From Bacillota bacterium (lineage in GTDB: Bacteria; Bacillota; Sulfobacillia; Sulfobacillales; JAIMBI01), in NCBI GenBank assembly GCA_021846505.1, contig JAJZWV010000029.1:1-44852 (forward strand): DNA of 44,852 bases, given 5' to 3'. Both the position numbers and the translations under genes were made by a program. The notes below the pieces were generated by a model. The model saw nothing but the letters and a program-made list of their open reading frames with translations, was not told the origin of the DNA and searched no databases. This document shows, piece after piece, positions 19,065-28,145 of this stretch (position 1 is the first letter of the stretch; each line of letters begins with the position of its first letter).

Positions 19065-19328
19065 AGGTTTCGCAGAGCTGTGGCCCCCCAGCTGGCCGGG
19101 CTCTGGCGGCGAGCATGACGGCGGCGGGGCCCCCTTTCCCCGCAGAGCCGGTAGGGTCAAGCGGCATTCCCGAGTCAAGTGTGGTCCAGCACAGGCTCCC
19201 GGGCATCGACACCGAAGGGGCCGACCATGACCGGCCCTCAGCCGCAGCGCCAGCTCGGTGCGCCAGTAGGTCCGGTCCGAGACAGCGGGCCGGAAACCCG
19301 GCCAAGCGACGTGGGAGCCTGCGCCAGA
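19065..19328. other. Intergenic region between convergent thiolase and GDPD genes
   Basis: About 260 bp without a convincing gene. A short stem (aggggccg near 19216 with cggccct near 19232) could help terminate transcription from either side. Nothing else is recognised. Confidence 0.4.
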
Positions 19329-20006
19329 TCACGGGCGTCGAGCGGCTATCACCAGGTCGGGTCGGTCAGAGGTAATCCCGTCGATGCCCATGTCCACCAG
19401 CGCCTGAATCTCTTCCTCCTGATTCGGAGTCCACGCCGTCAGCAAAATACCTTCCTGATGGCAGTGGTCGACGTAGGCCCGGTTCAGCATCCCGTATTGA
19501 AGGCTGAGAAACTGGCACGACGCATCGCGGGCAACCGCTCCCGGATGCACGGGCAATCCCGCTAACAAGGCTCCTGTGAGCAAGCCCGGGATGGCTGTGT
19601 TCAGATCGCGCATAAGCTGGTGGTTGAATGACGTGGGCGTCATCCGCTCTCTCCAGGCCGGACGCCTCTCCAACAACGCGATCAGCGCGTTCAGGGTCTC
19701 AGGGGTCTTGAGTTCCACGCGAAGGCGTGCGTCAACGGCATTCAGAACATCCTCCAAAGCGGGAACCCCGTGGCCATCTCCCACATTCAGTGCCGCCAAC
19801 TCCTCGCGAGAAAGGCTGTCCACGTTGACATCCAGATTGGCGGTTCGCTTCAGCGATCGGTCGTGCACCACCATTAGGTGGCCATCCGAGCTCAAATGCA
19901 CATCGCACTCGATGAAGTCAACGCCAAGCGCCGCTACCGACTGAAAGGCGGTGATGCTATTTTCGGGAAATAAGGCGCCTCCGCCGCGATGGGCAACAAC
20001 CCACAT
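19329..20006 (-). CDS. Glycerophosphodiester phosphodiesterase family protein (first copy)
   Basis: A 225-residue TIM-barrel enzyme of the GDPD family, which splits glycerophosphodiesters into glycerol-3-phosphate and an alcohol. It opens VVAHRGGGALFPENSITAF with the catalytic His-Arg pair and continues DFIECDVHLSSDGHLMVVHD (metal ligands Glu and Asp, second catalytic His). The third acidic ligand is in LRVELKTPE. The C-terminal WTPNQEEEIQALVDMGIDGITSDRPDL is canonical. ATG 20006 is used because it sits directly before the barrel, but no good ribosome binding site is present. The open frame runs upstream through an 8-bp tandem repeat to 20171, so a longer protein cannot be excluded. Confidence 0.88.
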   Translation of the reverse strand: MWVVAHRGGGALFPENSITAFQSVAALGVDFIECDVHLSSDGHLMVVHDRSLKRTANLDVNVDSLSREELAALNVGDGHGVPALEDVLNAVDARLRVELKTPETLNALIALLERRPAWRERMTPTSFNHQLMRDLNTAIPGLLTGALLAGLPVHPGAVARDASCQFLSLQYGMLNRAYVDHCHQEGILLTAWTPNQEEEIQALVDMGIDGITSDRPDLVIAARRP

Positions 20007-20125
20007 ATATTTGCCTGGCTCACGAAGTGTGGTCGAGTCGACGACCCTACCCAGCGGCCTCCCTGTGATCCAGGTATTCGCCTCCTTTCTGAAGCCTTCA
20101 GATGGAATATCCTTCTGTTGGGGCG

Positions 20126-20176
20126 AACCAAGGAACCAAGGAACCAAGGAACCAAGGAACCAAGGAACCAAGGAAC
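20126..20176. repeat. 8-bp tandem repeat, unit aaccaagg, six copies
   Basis: Six perfect copies of aaccaagg run from 20126 to 20173, with three more matching bases. The array is 120 bp upstream of the GDPD start (minus strand), in the same open frame. Eight is not a multiple of three, so copy-number change would shift any reading through it. Confidence 0.9.
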
Positions 20177-20506
20177 GGACAGCACCGGAGCGTCAGACGC
20201 GGACGGAACCGCCCCCAAGCTCACTTTCCCATTCTCAGCGAATCGCGCCCCGCCGGCAATGTCGTCGTCATCGACGGCATCTCCGAAGCCAATTCGGCGG
20301 ACGCGTCCGTGATGAGGCAAAACACGCTGAGGGTGCCGTTGCCGCCAGCCCAAGGCCATGGGCGCGTTCCCCACGCGGCCACCACCAAGCCGGCGCTGCG
20401 GAGCATTTCCCTTCGCTCCGCCTCGGGCATCCGTCTGCCCCTCGGGCACCGCCGCTTTCGCCATGGATGGCAGCGCATGCGGCGGGACCGCGCCTGGACC
20501 GGACCT
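20177..20506. other. Region upstream of the first GDPD, no confident gene
   Basis: About 330 bp downstream of the cyclase gene. Minus-strand readings exist (for example 20221-20478, 85 codons, containing AERREMLRSAGLVVAAW) but none matches a family I recognise. It may be a decayed gene or a long spacer. Confidence 0.4.
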
Positions 20507-21469
20507 TCACTTGATAAAGAGGGGATTCAGCGGCGAGCCAATACCGCCGGTTACCGGCAGGGGCGGCGCGCACAAGAGGCCGTCGTACTGGCCGTCTTCC
20601 GCCGAACTTTCGGCAAGGGCTTCTAGGTCCCAAATCTCCCCCAATGTCAGACCCATGTAGGCGATGGCCACGAGGTGAAACGGGATCGGAACATCCTCTA
20701 CCTCGGATGGCCGGACCTCGACACCCCACGTGTCGGTCGCTACGGCGGAGATTTCATGCTGGGAGAGCCAAGGCAGGCATGCGACGTTGAGCCCGGGAGC
20801 TGGCCCGCCGGCATAGTCTCCCCAGCCGTGCCGCTTGGCGCGAGCCATAGCGCCCGTTCGCACCAACAGCACGTCCCCTGGCGAGGTCGTGAGACCCGCC
20901 TGCGATAGGAAGGCATCCAAATCCTCCGGCCCTATGCCCGTGCCGGGTTCCAGCCATTCCTGGTGGTGAAGCCGGGCGATGTCCAGCAAAATGCCCCGTG
21001 ACACAATGCCTTGCGCCTGCTGCTCTATTCCCAGGCGCTCGGCTCCCCAACTGGTGACGGCGGTGATCGGGGTGCCGTTGTACATCACGCCGCGGTGAGC
21101 GATGTGAGCCAGGGCATCCCACTGCGTCACAGATTGCAGAGGCAGCACCAGCACGTCATCGAGGCTTCGAACCTCTCCATCGCGGCCGCCGTAGTAGTTT
21201 CGCACCATTGCGCCTGTTGCTTCATCTCCGCCCGTGCGGAGCATGTAGTGCAGGGGATTGAAGCGGCCGCTCACGCCCGTGGTCTGGGGTCCGCTGTGCC
21301 CGAGAGGGATTCCCAAGTTGAAGACGCGCCCGCGGCGAGCGGCCTGCAGCCCCCGCAACACTGCGGCGGACCCAATGTAGTTGGTGGTTCCCCGTTGGTC
21401 GTCTGGGCCCCACTTCCCCCAATTTGACAGGTCACGTGCCATCTTCAGCAAGGTTTCCAAGGTTTCCAT
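20507..21469 (-). CDS. Cyclase-family hydrolase (kynurenine formamidase-like)
   Basis: A 320-residue member of the cyclase/KynB superfamily (Pfam PF04199), metal-dependent hydrolases acting on amides or lactones. The family start NWGKWGPDDQRGTTNYI, the central LPLQSVTQWDALAHIAHRG with metal-binding Asp and His, and the ending PPLPVTGGIGSPLNPLFI are all present. This longer group of about 320 residues is common in Actinobacteria and is annotated only as cyclase family. ATG 21469 has AGGAGGG 9 bases upstream. Its neighbours are a GDPD and an aldehyde dehydrogenase, which suggests a catabolic role, but the substrate is unknown. Confidence 0.87.
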   Translation of the reverse strand: METLETLLKMARDLSNWGKWGPDDQRGTTNYIGSAAVLRGLQAARRGRVFNLGIPLGHSGPQTTGVSGRFNPLHYMLRTGGDEATGAMVRNYYGGRDGEVRSLDDVLVLPLQSVTQWDALAHIAHRGVMYNGTPITAVTSWGAERLGIEQQAQGIVSRGILLDIARLHHQEWLEPGTGIGPEDLDAFLSQAGLTTSPGDVLLVRTGAMARAKRHGWGDYAGGPAPGLNVACLPWLSQHEISAVATDTWGVEVRPSEVEDVPIPFHLVAIAYMGLTLGEIWDLEALAESSAEDGQYDGLLCAPPLPVTGGIGSPLNPLFIK

Positions 21470-21701
21470 GACGCATGGCCCTCCTATGTTCTTCTGCCCA
21501 CTGTGCCTGGTCACACACCTTCTCGCCGGTCCTCACCCGCCAAGCCGCGGGTGGCGCGGCGGCGCTAGCGGCGCGCGCAGAGATCTGCGCCCGGTGGACA
21601 GGCCCGGCCCTGGCTGAAAGGCATCCGCGCGGAACCGGGGCCCACCTCGGGCGTCCACCCGTGTCATCCAGGCAGGCAGTGCCTCCGCGTGCGGATCCGA
21701 C

Positions 21702-23129
21702 CTAAAACCGCGTGGACACATACTTGGTTTCCAGGAACTCGAGCACGCCTTCATGACCACCCTCGCGACCGAGCCCGCTGGCCTTAAGCCCTCCGATCGG
21801 GGCTTCAACCAGCGAGGGCACGGGATCATTGATGCCCACCATCCCGAACTCTAATGTCTTGGAGGCCCTCATCGCTCGACCGAGGTCTCGGGTGTAGACG
21901 TAGGCGGCCAACCCATAGGGCGTCTGGTTGGCCCTCCCAAAAACCTCTTCTTCGGCATCGAAAATCAGCAGCGGCGCCACGGGTCCAAATGTCTCCTCTT
22001 GGGCCAACTGCATGGTGTCCTGCACCCCGGCGATCACCGTCGGCATGTAAAAGAACCCCACTCCTTCCCGGACCTCTCCCCCCACGGCAACCGTGGCGCC
22101 TCGCTGGACGGCATCGGCCACATGCTGCGCAACCTTCTTCACCGCTTCCCGATTGATCAGCGGACCCATTTGGGCATCGTCGTCCAATCCATTTCCGACG
22201 CGAAGGTGCTGAACCGCTTCGCTGAGGCGATCCTGGACGGCGGCCGCCACGCCGCGCTGAACGTAGATTCTATTGGTAGCCACGCAGATTTGCCCGGCGT
22301 TGCGAAATTTGCATGCCATGATGCCGTTCACGGCGTCTTCGACCGACGCATCGTCAAAGATAATGAACGGGGCGTTGCCGCCCAACTCCAAGGACACCGA
22401 GGTAATGTTCGCGGCGGCTCCGCGCAGGATGAGGCGTCCCACGGATGTGGAGCCGGTAAACGATACCTTTCGAATCCGGCTGTCTCCCACCAGTGCGGGT
22501 CCGATAATCTCGGGGTCGCCCGTAATGAGGTTCACGGTGCCCGGGGGGAGGTTGACCTTCTCCAGCACCCGGAACAACTGGGCGGCAATCAGCGGCGTCT
22601 GCTCGGCAGGCTTGACCACCACCGTGCATCCCGCGGCCAGCGCTGGAGCCATCTTCCGGCAAATCATGGCAAATGGGTAGTTCCACGGGGTGATGAGCGC
22701 GCTGACGCCGATGGGGACCTTGACGGTCCAAATCGACCGGGACCCCGAAGCGGAGGGCATGGTGTCACCAAAAATCCGGACGGACTCCCCCGCGTAGTAC
22801 TCAAAAAATCGGGCGCCATAGGCAACTTCGGAGCGAGCTTCGCGCAGCGACTTGCCCTCTTCTGTGGTCAACAGGCGCGCCAAGTCCTCTTGATTCTCCA
22901 TGATGGCTTGGCAGGCCGCTTGCAAGAGACGGCCTCGCCGCTCTGGCGGTGACTCTGCCCACGACGCGCCGGCCCGCACGGCCGACTGGATCACCAGGTC
23001 CAAATCCTCCACGCCGGCGGCGACGGCACTGCCAATGGTGGCGTTGGTGGCCGGGTTTTCCACGCTAAACCGCCGGCCCTGGCGCCCTTCATGCCACCGT
23101 CCCTCGTAGTAGCACTGTGCGTCGATCAT
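21702..23129 (-). CDS. NAD(P)+-dependent aldehyde dehydrogenase (succinate-semialdehyde type)
   Basis: A 475-residue aldehyde dehydrogenase that oxidises an aldehyde to the acid. Domain order is normal: cofactor-binding VSALITPWNYPFAMICRK and FTGSTSVGRLI, general base Glu in SLELGGNAPFI, nucleophile Cys in NAGQICVATNRIYVQ, and C-terminal EETFGPVAPLL and GREGGHEGVLEFLETKYV. The overall pattern (RRGRLLQAA, GLGREGG ending) is closest to the succinate-semialdehyde/GabD group. ATG 23129 fits the family length and has AGGGAA just upstream; readings to 23201 are longer. It is 230 bp upstream of the cyclase gene on the same strand. Confidence 0.92.
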   Translation of the reverse strand: MIDAQCYYEGRWHEGRQGRRFSVENPATNATIGSAVAAGVEDLDLVIQSAVRAGASWAESPPERRGRLLQAACQAIMENQEDLARLLTTEEGKSLREARSEVAYGARFFEYYAGESVRIFGDTMPSASGSRSIWTVKVPIGVSALITPWNYPFAMICRKMAPALAAGCTVVVKPAEQTPLIAAQLFRVLEKVNLPPGTVNLITGDPEIIGPALVGDSRIRKVSFTGSTSVGRLILRGAAANITSVSLELGGNAPFIIFDDASVEDAVNGIMACKFRNAGQICVATNRIYVQRGVAAAVQDRLSEAVQHLRVGNGLDDDAQMGPLINREAVKKVAQHVADAVQRGATVAVGGEVREGVGFFYMPTVIAGVQDTMQLAQEETFGPVAPLLIFDAEEEVFGRANQTPYGLAAYVYTRDLGRAMRASKTLEFGMVGINDPVPSLVEAPIGGLKASGLGREGGHEGVLEFLETKYVSTRF

Positions 23130-23201
23130 GTATTCCCTGGGCTCAACAACGACTTGACGGATTGCACCCAGCCCGCGCTGTCCGGTTCCACCGCCCAGCA
23201 T

Positions 23202-23456
23202 CCTCCGCAGCCCAGGCTCACGCCCCTTTCAGATGAAGATGTCTCCGCGACGCGGAGACGCCGCTCGCGGAGTCTTACGGATGCCGGCCCGAGAACAAGC
23301 CGCCCGCAAGGCAGAATCCGCCGCCTTCTGGCCGACAGAGCACCGGCGCTTCGCCGCTGCGTGGGCGCCGCCTGGTGTCTAGACCCTTGCCGCCGCGCTC
23401 GGGAGCACATGGAGCGGCCGTGCGGCTGAGTCAGCCGGGAGCGCAAGGCCGGGATG
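23202..23456. other. Intergenic region between the ABC operon and the aldehyde dehydrogenase
   Basis: About 250 bp with no convincing gene. It would contain the promoter of the aldehyde dehydrogenase-cyclase pair (minus strand), but no clear -35/-10 pair is seen. Confidence 0.4.
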
Positions 23457-23482
23457 GCCGGGGGTGGGAAAACACCCCCGGC
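23457..23482 (-). terminator. Hairpin terminator after the substrate-binding protein gene
   Basis: A perfect 10-bp stem (gccgggggtg at 23457-23466 with cacccccggc at 23473-23482) and a 6-base loop lie 43 bp beyond the stop of the ABC operon's last gene. There is no long T tract, so it may be a weak or factor-assisted terminator. Confidence 0.55.
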
Positions 23483-23524
23483 TAAGCCCGTCCTGGAAGG
23501 ATCAGCGCCGAACGTTGTGCTCCG

Positions 23525-24841
23525 TTAAGGCAGTTCGCTCAACAAGGTATCCGACTGCTTGGCGGCCGTGTTCATCGCGGAGCTCACTGAGGCACCATTC
23601 GCGTAGATCGACGTCATGGCCGTCTGCGCGTATCCGTAGACGCCGATATAGTGCGGGGACTGCGGCGGGGCGTGCTGGTACTTCACCTCGTTCAGCACCA
23701 CCCGCTCCTGCGGGTTGGCTTTCAGATAAGCCTCGTAGCCCGGGTTGGTCAGCGCGGCTTTCTGAACCGGGAGATACCCCGTCTCCTCAGACCACTTGAT
23801 GGTTTGCGGCAGTGACGTCATCCACTGCATGAACGTGAACGCCGCCTTGGCTGTGGCCTTCGGGATGCCGTTCATGATGACCATGTTGGCACCACCGGGG
23901 GGAACCGCGCGGGTGACGTTCTTGGGCATCATGTCGAGACCCCACTTGAACTTGCTGCCGACGCCCGCCCGGACGGACGCGAGGCTCGCCGGGGAGTCTT
24001 CGTCCATGGCGACTTTGCCGGCAATGAACGAGGCGGTGGTGAGACCCCACGCGTGCGGACCCTCCTGAACAATCGCGGTGCCCTGCTTCTGCATGTTGGC
24101 GGTGTCCTTCAGCATGCTCTCGGCAGCCGGCGTGTTAAACGTCGCCCTTGTCAGATTCGGCGAGAGGATGTGCTGACCGGAGCTCCAGGTGTAGTACTCC
24201 CAGAACCACCACTGGTCGTTGGGGGAGAACCCGTACACTTTGGAAGATCCCGACCCGTGCGTCAGCTTGGCCGCGTCACTCATAAGTTGGCTCCAGGTGT
24301 TGGGCGGGCCGCTCAGCCCTGCTTTCGCGAACATGGTTTTGTTGTAGAAAATAACCGGGACACTGCGATTGAACGGCAGTGCGTACGTCGTGCCCTTGTA
24401 GGTGGTGCTCACCATCATGCCGGGCAGGAGACTCGACGGGCTGTCAACTGCCGAGTGCTTGATAAACGAGGTGAGGGGCATCAGGGCGCCCACAGACGCA
24501 AAGACCGGCAGGGAGTGAACCTCCAACTGCGCCATATCCGGCGGGTTGTGGGCTGCCAGCGATGCCAGCAACTTCTGCTGCTCGGGGCCCCCACCGGTGT
24601 ATGACCCCTCATAGGTCCGGACTACGTGAATGCCAGGGTGCGTCTTGTTGAACTCGTTGACGAGGTTCTGCAACTTGGTGCCCAGCGATCCGCCCAACCC
24701 GGTCCAGAAGGTGACCGTAATCGGAGCGGACTTGCCTTTGGGAGCAGCTGCGGCCGGTCCGCCGCAGCCTGCGAGTACGACCGAACCCATGAGGCCAGCT
24801 CCGATCAACCCGCCTAGTCGCTTCGCGGTGCTTGAGTTCAT
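23525..24841 (-). CDS. UgpB-like ABC transporter substrate-binding lipoprotein
   Basis: A 438-residue extracellular solute-binding protein (family 1). A lipoprotein signal is clear: positive N terminus, hydrophobic stretch, lipobox VLAGC with the modified Cys near residue 26. The mature part begins VTFWTGLGGSLGTKLQNLV and includes HPGIHVVRTYEGSYTGGGPE, which resembles the glycerol-3-phosphate/glycerophosphodiester binder UgpB. Later NPPDMAQLEVHSLPVF is also typical. AAGGAGG precedes ATG 24841. It is the last gene of the operon permease-permease-binding protein. The GDPD genes nearby support a glycerophosphodiester-type ligand, but a sugar is possible. Confidence 0.92.
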   Translation of the reverse strand: MNSSTAKRLGGLIGAGLMGSVVLAGCGGPAAAAPKGKSAPITVTFWTGLGGSLGTKLQNLVNEFNKTHPGIHVVRTYEGSYTGGGPEQQKLLASLAAHNPPDMAQLEVHSLPVFASVGALMPLTSFIKHSAVDSPSSLLPGMMVSTTYKGTTYALPFNRSVPVIFYNKTMFAKAGLSGPPNTWSQLMSDAAKLTHGSGSSKVYGFSPNDQWWFWEYYTWSSGQHILSPNLTRATFNTPAAESMLKDTANMQKQGTAIVQEGPHAWGLTTASFIAGKVAMDEDSPASLASVRAGVGSKFKWGLDMMPKNVTRAVPPGGANMVIMNGIPKATAKAAFTFMQWMTSLPQTIKWSEETGYLPVQKAALTNPGYEAYLKANPQERVVLNEVKYQHAPPQSPHYIGVYGYAQTAMTSIYANGASVSSAMNTAAKQSDTLLSELP

Positions 24842-24916
24842 GTTGCGCTTACCTCCTTTGCACCTTTGTCGCTGTCTGGATGCGAGGCGTCCCTGATTTG
24901 GGACTCCGGCGCCTGC

Positions 24917-25729
24917 TCAACCCTTAATGCCAGAGAAAACACCCCCCTTCAAGAGATAGCGCTGGCCCCACAGGAAGACGGCCACGACGGGCGCCACCGA
25001 CATGACGCTGGCTGCCATAATCACATTCCACGTGATTTGGTGCTCCGCTGCGGCCAGATAGGACAGTCCAATGGGAATCACACGGTACTGCTCAGTGTCA
25101 GTGACCAAGAGGGGCCAAAACAAATAACCATAGTGGAATACGCCATTCAAGATGGCAAGAGTGATGAGGGAAGCTTTGGAGTTCGGCAGTACTAGCCGCG
25201 TTAAAATTGTCCAGTGGCTCGCCCCATCGACCTTCATCGCCTCCACCAGCGCTGTCGGAATACCCATAAAGGCTTGGCGCAGAAAGAAAATACCAAATCC
25301 CGTGCCGATAAATGGTATAATGAGAGCCTGATAACTGTTTATCCAGTGGACGGCCCCTAAAATAACGTAATCCGGAATAAAGATGGCTTGAATCGGAATC
25401 ATAAGGGATATCATAACCAAAACGAAAGACACGTTACGTCCTCTGGCTTTCGTAAACAAAATACCGTATGCAGCGAATGCGGATGTTACCACTTGACACA
25501 GAACGATGCTTCCAGTGGTAAAAAAGCTGTTAAAGAAGTAAAGACCGAAAGGCTGTGCCGCAAACGGTGCTGCATAGTTATGCAGCTCAAATCGATTTGG
25601 AATGAGGCGTCCCGACAACAGTTCGCCGATTGGTTCAAGCGATCCCAAAATCATCCAGATTATCGGGATCATCATAATTACGGCTGCCACTGTTAGCAGA
25701 ACGTAGGTGGACGTAGTCTTCTTCTTCAT
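24917..25729 (-). CDS. ABC transporter permease, UgpE/MalG type
   Basis: A 270-residue inner-membrane permease with six predicted membrane helices. The cytoplasmic EAA loop is LVEAMKVDGASHWTILTRL with the conserved Gly, which contacts the ATPase. The C terminus LLKGGVFSGIKG is typical of the MalG/UgpE side. The start overlaps the preceding permease stop (ATGA), implying coupled translation. The coding sequence is visibly poorer in G+C than its neighbours, especially between about 25100 and 25700. No ATPase gene is present, so a shared MsmX/UgpC-type ATPase elsewhere must energise it. Confidence 0.93.
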   Translation of the reverse strand: MKKKTTSTYVLLTVAAVIMMIPIIWMILGSLEPIGELLSGRLIPNRFELHNYAAPFAAQPFGLYFFNSFFTTGSIVLCQVVTSAFAAYGILFTKARGRNVSFVLVMISLMIPIQAIFIPDYVILGAVHWINSYQALIIPFIGTGFGIFFLRQAFMGIPTALVEAMKVDGASHWTILTRLVLPNSKASLITLAILNGVFHYGYLFWPLLVTDTEQYRVIPIGLSYLAAAEHQITWNVIMAASVMSVAPVVAVFLWGQRYLLKGGVFSGIKG

Positions 25730-26643
25730 AGATTAGACCCCACCCATCTCTTGCCGAAGGCAAATTGTGCGAACGTAATGCCACCCAGCAACACCATCAT
25801 GACGACTGATGCGGAAGCTGCTTTCCCGAAGTTGAAAAACTGAAAACCTTGAAGATATATATAGTATGTCAGGGTGCGGGTGACGCCTCCTGGTCCTCCT
25901 GCGGTCATCTCGTAGATTTGGTCGAACGCCTGGAACGACTGAATCACCGAAAACACCAGGGCAAAAAACAGACTCGGTGAGATCGCTGGCAGTGTCACCT
26001 TCCAAAACACCGCCCGGCTGTTGGCGCCATCGACGCGGGCGGCTTCTTGCAAGTTCGGGTCCACTCCCTGGAGGCCACTCAGGAAGATGAGCATATAGAA
26101 CCCCATAAACTCCCACGCCGTTACGATAATGATGCTCAGCATCGCGGTGTGAGGGTTGGTCAGCCAGCTGACGGAGGGGAGCCCCAGGGCTTGCAGCACA
26201 ACATCGACGGCACCAAATTGTGGCTGCAGCAGCCACATGAACGCCAAACTGGACACGACCAAGGGAAATACATAGGGCAGAAAGAAGATGGTGCGGTAGA
26301 TGTGGGTGCCGCGGAGTCCTTTGTCGAGCAGCGTCGCCAAGAGGAGGCCAAAGACCACGACCAGGGTGGTCACCCCAACCGCCAGCGCGAGGGTGTGCAG
26401 AATGGCGGGTCCAAATAAGGCGGATTGGGCCAGCGCGCGGTAGTTTCCGCCCCCGACATACGCCGCCGCAGGATTGACGATGGTTGACTGAAAGAAGCTC
26501 AGGTACACCACGTAGGCCCCTGGAACGAGAAAGAACACTCCCACGGTCAAGAGCCCGGGCAGGAGAAAGAGACTCTCCCACCGGCTGTGCCGGATGCGGA
26601 CCGGTCGATTGGCGGCAACGCGAGATCGTGGATGTCGGGTCAT
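25726..26643 (-). CDS. ABC transporter permease, UgpA/MalF type
   Basis: A 305-residue inner-membrane permease with six predicted helices. The EAA loop is LQEAARVDGANSRAVFWKVTLP, and the family segment MTAGGPGGVTRTLTYYIYLQGF follows. ATG 26643 has AAGGGG about 10 bases upstream; the codon before it is TTG. It is the first gene of the ABC operon. It has a leader of about 230 bases after the promoter at 26881-26909. It pairs with the downstream permease to form the heterodimeric channel. Confidence 0.93.
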   Translation of the reverse strand: MTRHPRSRVAANRPVRIRHSRWESLFLLPGLLTVGVFFLVPGAYVVYLSFFQSTIVNPAAAYVGGGNYRALAQSALFGPAILHTLALAVGVTTLVVVFGLLLATLLDKGLRGTHIYRTIFFLPYVFPLVVSSLAFMWLLQPQFGAVDVVLQALGLPSVSWLTNPHTAMLSIIIVTAWEFMGFYMLIFLSGLQGVDPNLQEAARVDGANSRAVFWKVTLPAISPSLFFALVFSVIQSFQAFDQIYEMTAGGPGGVTRTLTYYIYLQGFQFFNFGKAASASVVMMVLLGGITFAQFAFGKRWVGSNL

Positions 26644-26855
26644 CAATCAGGCGCCCCTTCCCCAATAGTGCTGTGCCGGGAACCTTGTCTTCGTCTCGTG
26701 ACGGGAGTCTCGGAAAGACGGGTTCAGTACGACAGGCAACCAGGTGACGCGACCCTAGAAACCGGTGTCCTAAGGGGATGACTTGACCTTCCGGCGGCCG
26801 CCACTTCAAATGTGCTCTCCAGACGCCTGCGCGGCCTCGTGGGCGGCGCTCAAAA

Positions 26856-26869
26856 TGATAACGCTTACT
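26856..26869. promoter_or_regulatory. LacI-family operator 1, over the ABC operon start
   Basis: TGATAACGCTTACT fits the LacI/CcpA-type consensus TGWAANCGNTNWCA with two mismatches and has the central CG. It lies directly downstream of the -10 box of the minus-strand promoter at 26881-26909. Bound repressor would block transcription start. The same type of site occurs at 28817-28830. Confidence 0.75.
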
Positions 26870-26880
26870 TTTTGTATGAT

Positions 26881-26909
26881 ACCATAGGCGTGGGCGAGCT
26901 GGTTGTCAA
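26881..26909 (-). promoter_or_regulatory. Promoter of the ABC transporter operon (TTGACA-17-TATGGT)
   Basis: On the minus strand a perfect -35 TTGACA (26904-26909) and -10 TATGGT (26881-26886) are exactly 17 bp apart. Transcription should begin near 26874, immediately before operator 1. The stretch is AT-rich relative to its surroundings. Confidence 0.82.
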
Positions 26910-27008
26910 GGCTGTTGTGTGAAATCTCTGGCGAAGCGGGAGCCCCGCTTCCCAGAGGAGCGCGTGGTGTCTGGTCCGGCGGGTTGCCTGGGTGAAAGCG
27001 AGGGGTCG

Positions 27009-28043
27009 ATGTCTGGGCAGAAGCATAAGACGATCAGGGACGTGGCCAGCCTAGCCCGAGTGTCTACGGCCACGGTGTCTCGGGTGTTGAATGGCACCGG
27101 CACGGTGCGCCCGAGGACCGCCGAGCGGGTGCAGCAGGCGCTGACCCAATTGGGGTATGTGCCCAACGGGTGGGCACAGGCGATGGCCGTCGGGAACGGC
27201 ATCAACCTCATGGGGATGGTTGTGCCCGATATCCAAAATCCATTTTTTGCCGCGATCTATGCCGGCGTCAGTGAGGAAGTCCGGAGTCACGGGATGATTA
27301 TCTGGATGGCCAACAGCGGGGACGACCCCGCACAGGAGCGCACGGAGCTATATTCCCTGCAGCGCTACCGGCCACACGGAATCGTGCTGACCCCCACTCA
27401 TCTGACGGAGAATCTGGCGGTGATCGAAAAGATTCCCACTCCGGTTTGTCTGGTTGACCGGCGCCTGGCCGTCGACCAGTGGGACTTGGTGCTCATTGAC
27501 AACAAGCACGGAGCACGTCAGGCGGCTAAGACGCTCATCGAGGCCGGACACAGAGACGTGGCCATTCTCGCCGGTCCCCAAGACACGACGCCAGGCCGAG
27601 AGCGGTTTGAGGGATTTAGGGAGGTGCTTCAGGAGGAGGGGCTGGCGCTGCCGCCCGCGTACGTTGGATTGGGCGACTTTCGGGAGAGCAGCGGGTACCG
27701 AATCGGCCGGGAGCTTCTGTCGCTGGATCACCCGCCGACCGCCATCTTCAGCTGCAACAATCTGATGACCATGGGCTTGCTGCAAGCCATTCAGGCGACC
27801 CCGGGTGCGAGCCTCGGGGAGAGTGTGTCGGTCATTGGGTTCGACGACATCCCGATCTCGACGTTCACCACCCCGCCTCTCACAGTGGTCTCGCGTCCCA
27901 TGAAAGAAATGGGCATTCAAGCGGGACGGCTGATTTTGGACCGAATGGACCACCCCACCCGAGCGAAGGAGACCATTATCCTGATGCCCCACTTGGTCAT
28001 TCGCGGGTCTGAGCGGCTGGCAGCGGCAAAACCCAGGGTATAA
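27009..28043 (+). CDS. LacI-family transcriptional repressor
   Basis: A 344-residue regulator with the LacI helix-turn-helix at the N terminus (TIRDVASLARVSTATVSRV), the hinge LGYVPNGWAQAM and a periplasmic-binding-protein-like sensor domain (NLMGMVVPDIQNPFFAAIY onward; VIGFDDIPISTFTTPPL near the end). ATG 27009 gives the normal family N terminus; its ribosome binding site GAGGGG is close, about 3 bases. Upstream in-frame GTG and TTG codons exist but add non-family residues. It is divergent from the ABC operon and is followed by the HAD phosphatase. Two LacI-type operators flank the gene, so it likely represses the transporter and the second GDPD until an inducer, perhaps a glycerol phosphate derivative, appears. 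Confidence 0.93.
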   Translation: MSGQKHKTIRDVASLARVSTATVSRVLNGTGTVRPRTAERVQQALTQLGYVPNGWAQAMAVGNGINLMGMVVPDIQNPFFAAIYAGVSEEVRSHGMIIWMANSGDDPAQERTELYSLQRYRPHGIVLTPTHLTENLAVIEKIPTPVCLVDRRLAVDQWDLVLIDNKHGARQAAKTLIEAGHRDVAILAGPQDTTPGRERFEGFREVLQEEGLALPPAYVGLGDFRESSGYRIGRELLSLDHPPTAIFSCNNLMTMGLLQAIQATPGASLGESVSVIGFDDIPISTFTTPPLTVVSRPMKEMGIQAGRLILDRMDHPTRAKETIILMPHLVIRGSERLAAAKPRV

Positions 28044-28145
28044 GACTGCCCGGCGGCAGGCGGCGATCTGTGGCCAGGCGGGGCGAGTGTGGCAGACTGC
28101 CCGCTTTTCAGACGGTGAAGGAGAAGGCAAAAGGGAGGCCGACGC

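Noticed and set aside
20221-20478. 85-codon minus-strand frame between cyclase and GDPD genes
   Set aside because: It looks partly protein-like (AERREMLRSAG) but matches no family I know and has no clear ribosome binding site; kept only as an unassigned stretch.
24843-24857. Partial LacI operator match (TAAGCGCA) at the substrate-binding protein ribosome binding site
   Set aside because: Only about half of the site matches and it overlaps the Shine-Dalgarno sequence inside an operon; probably chance.
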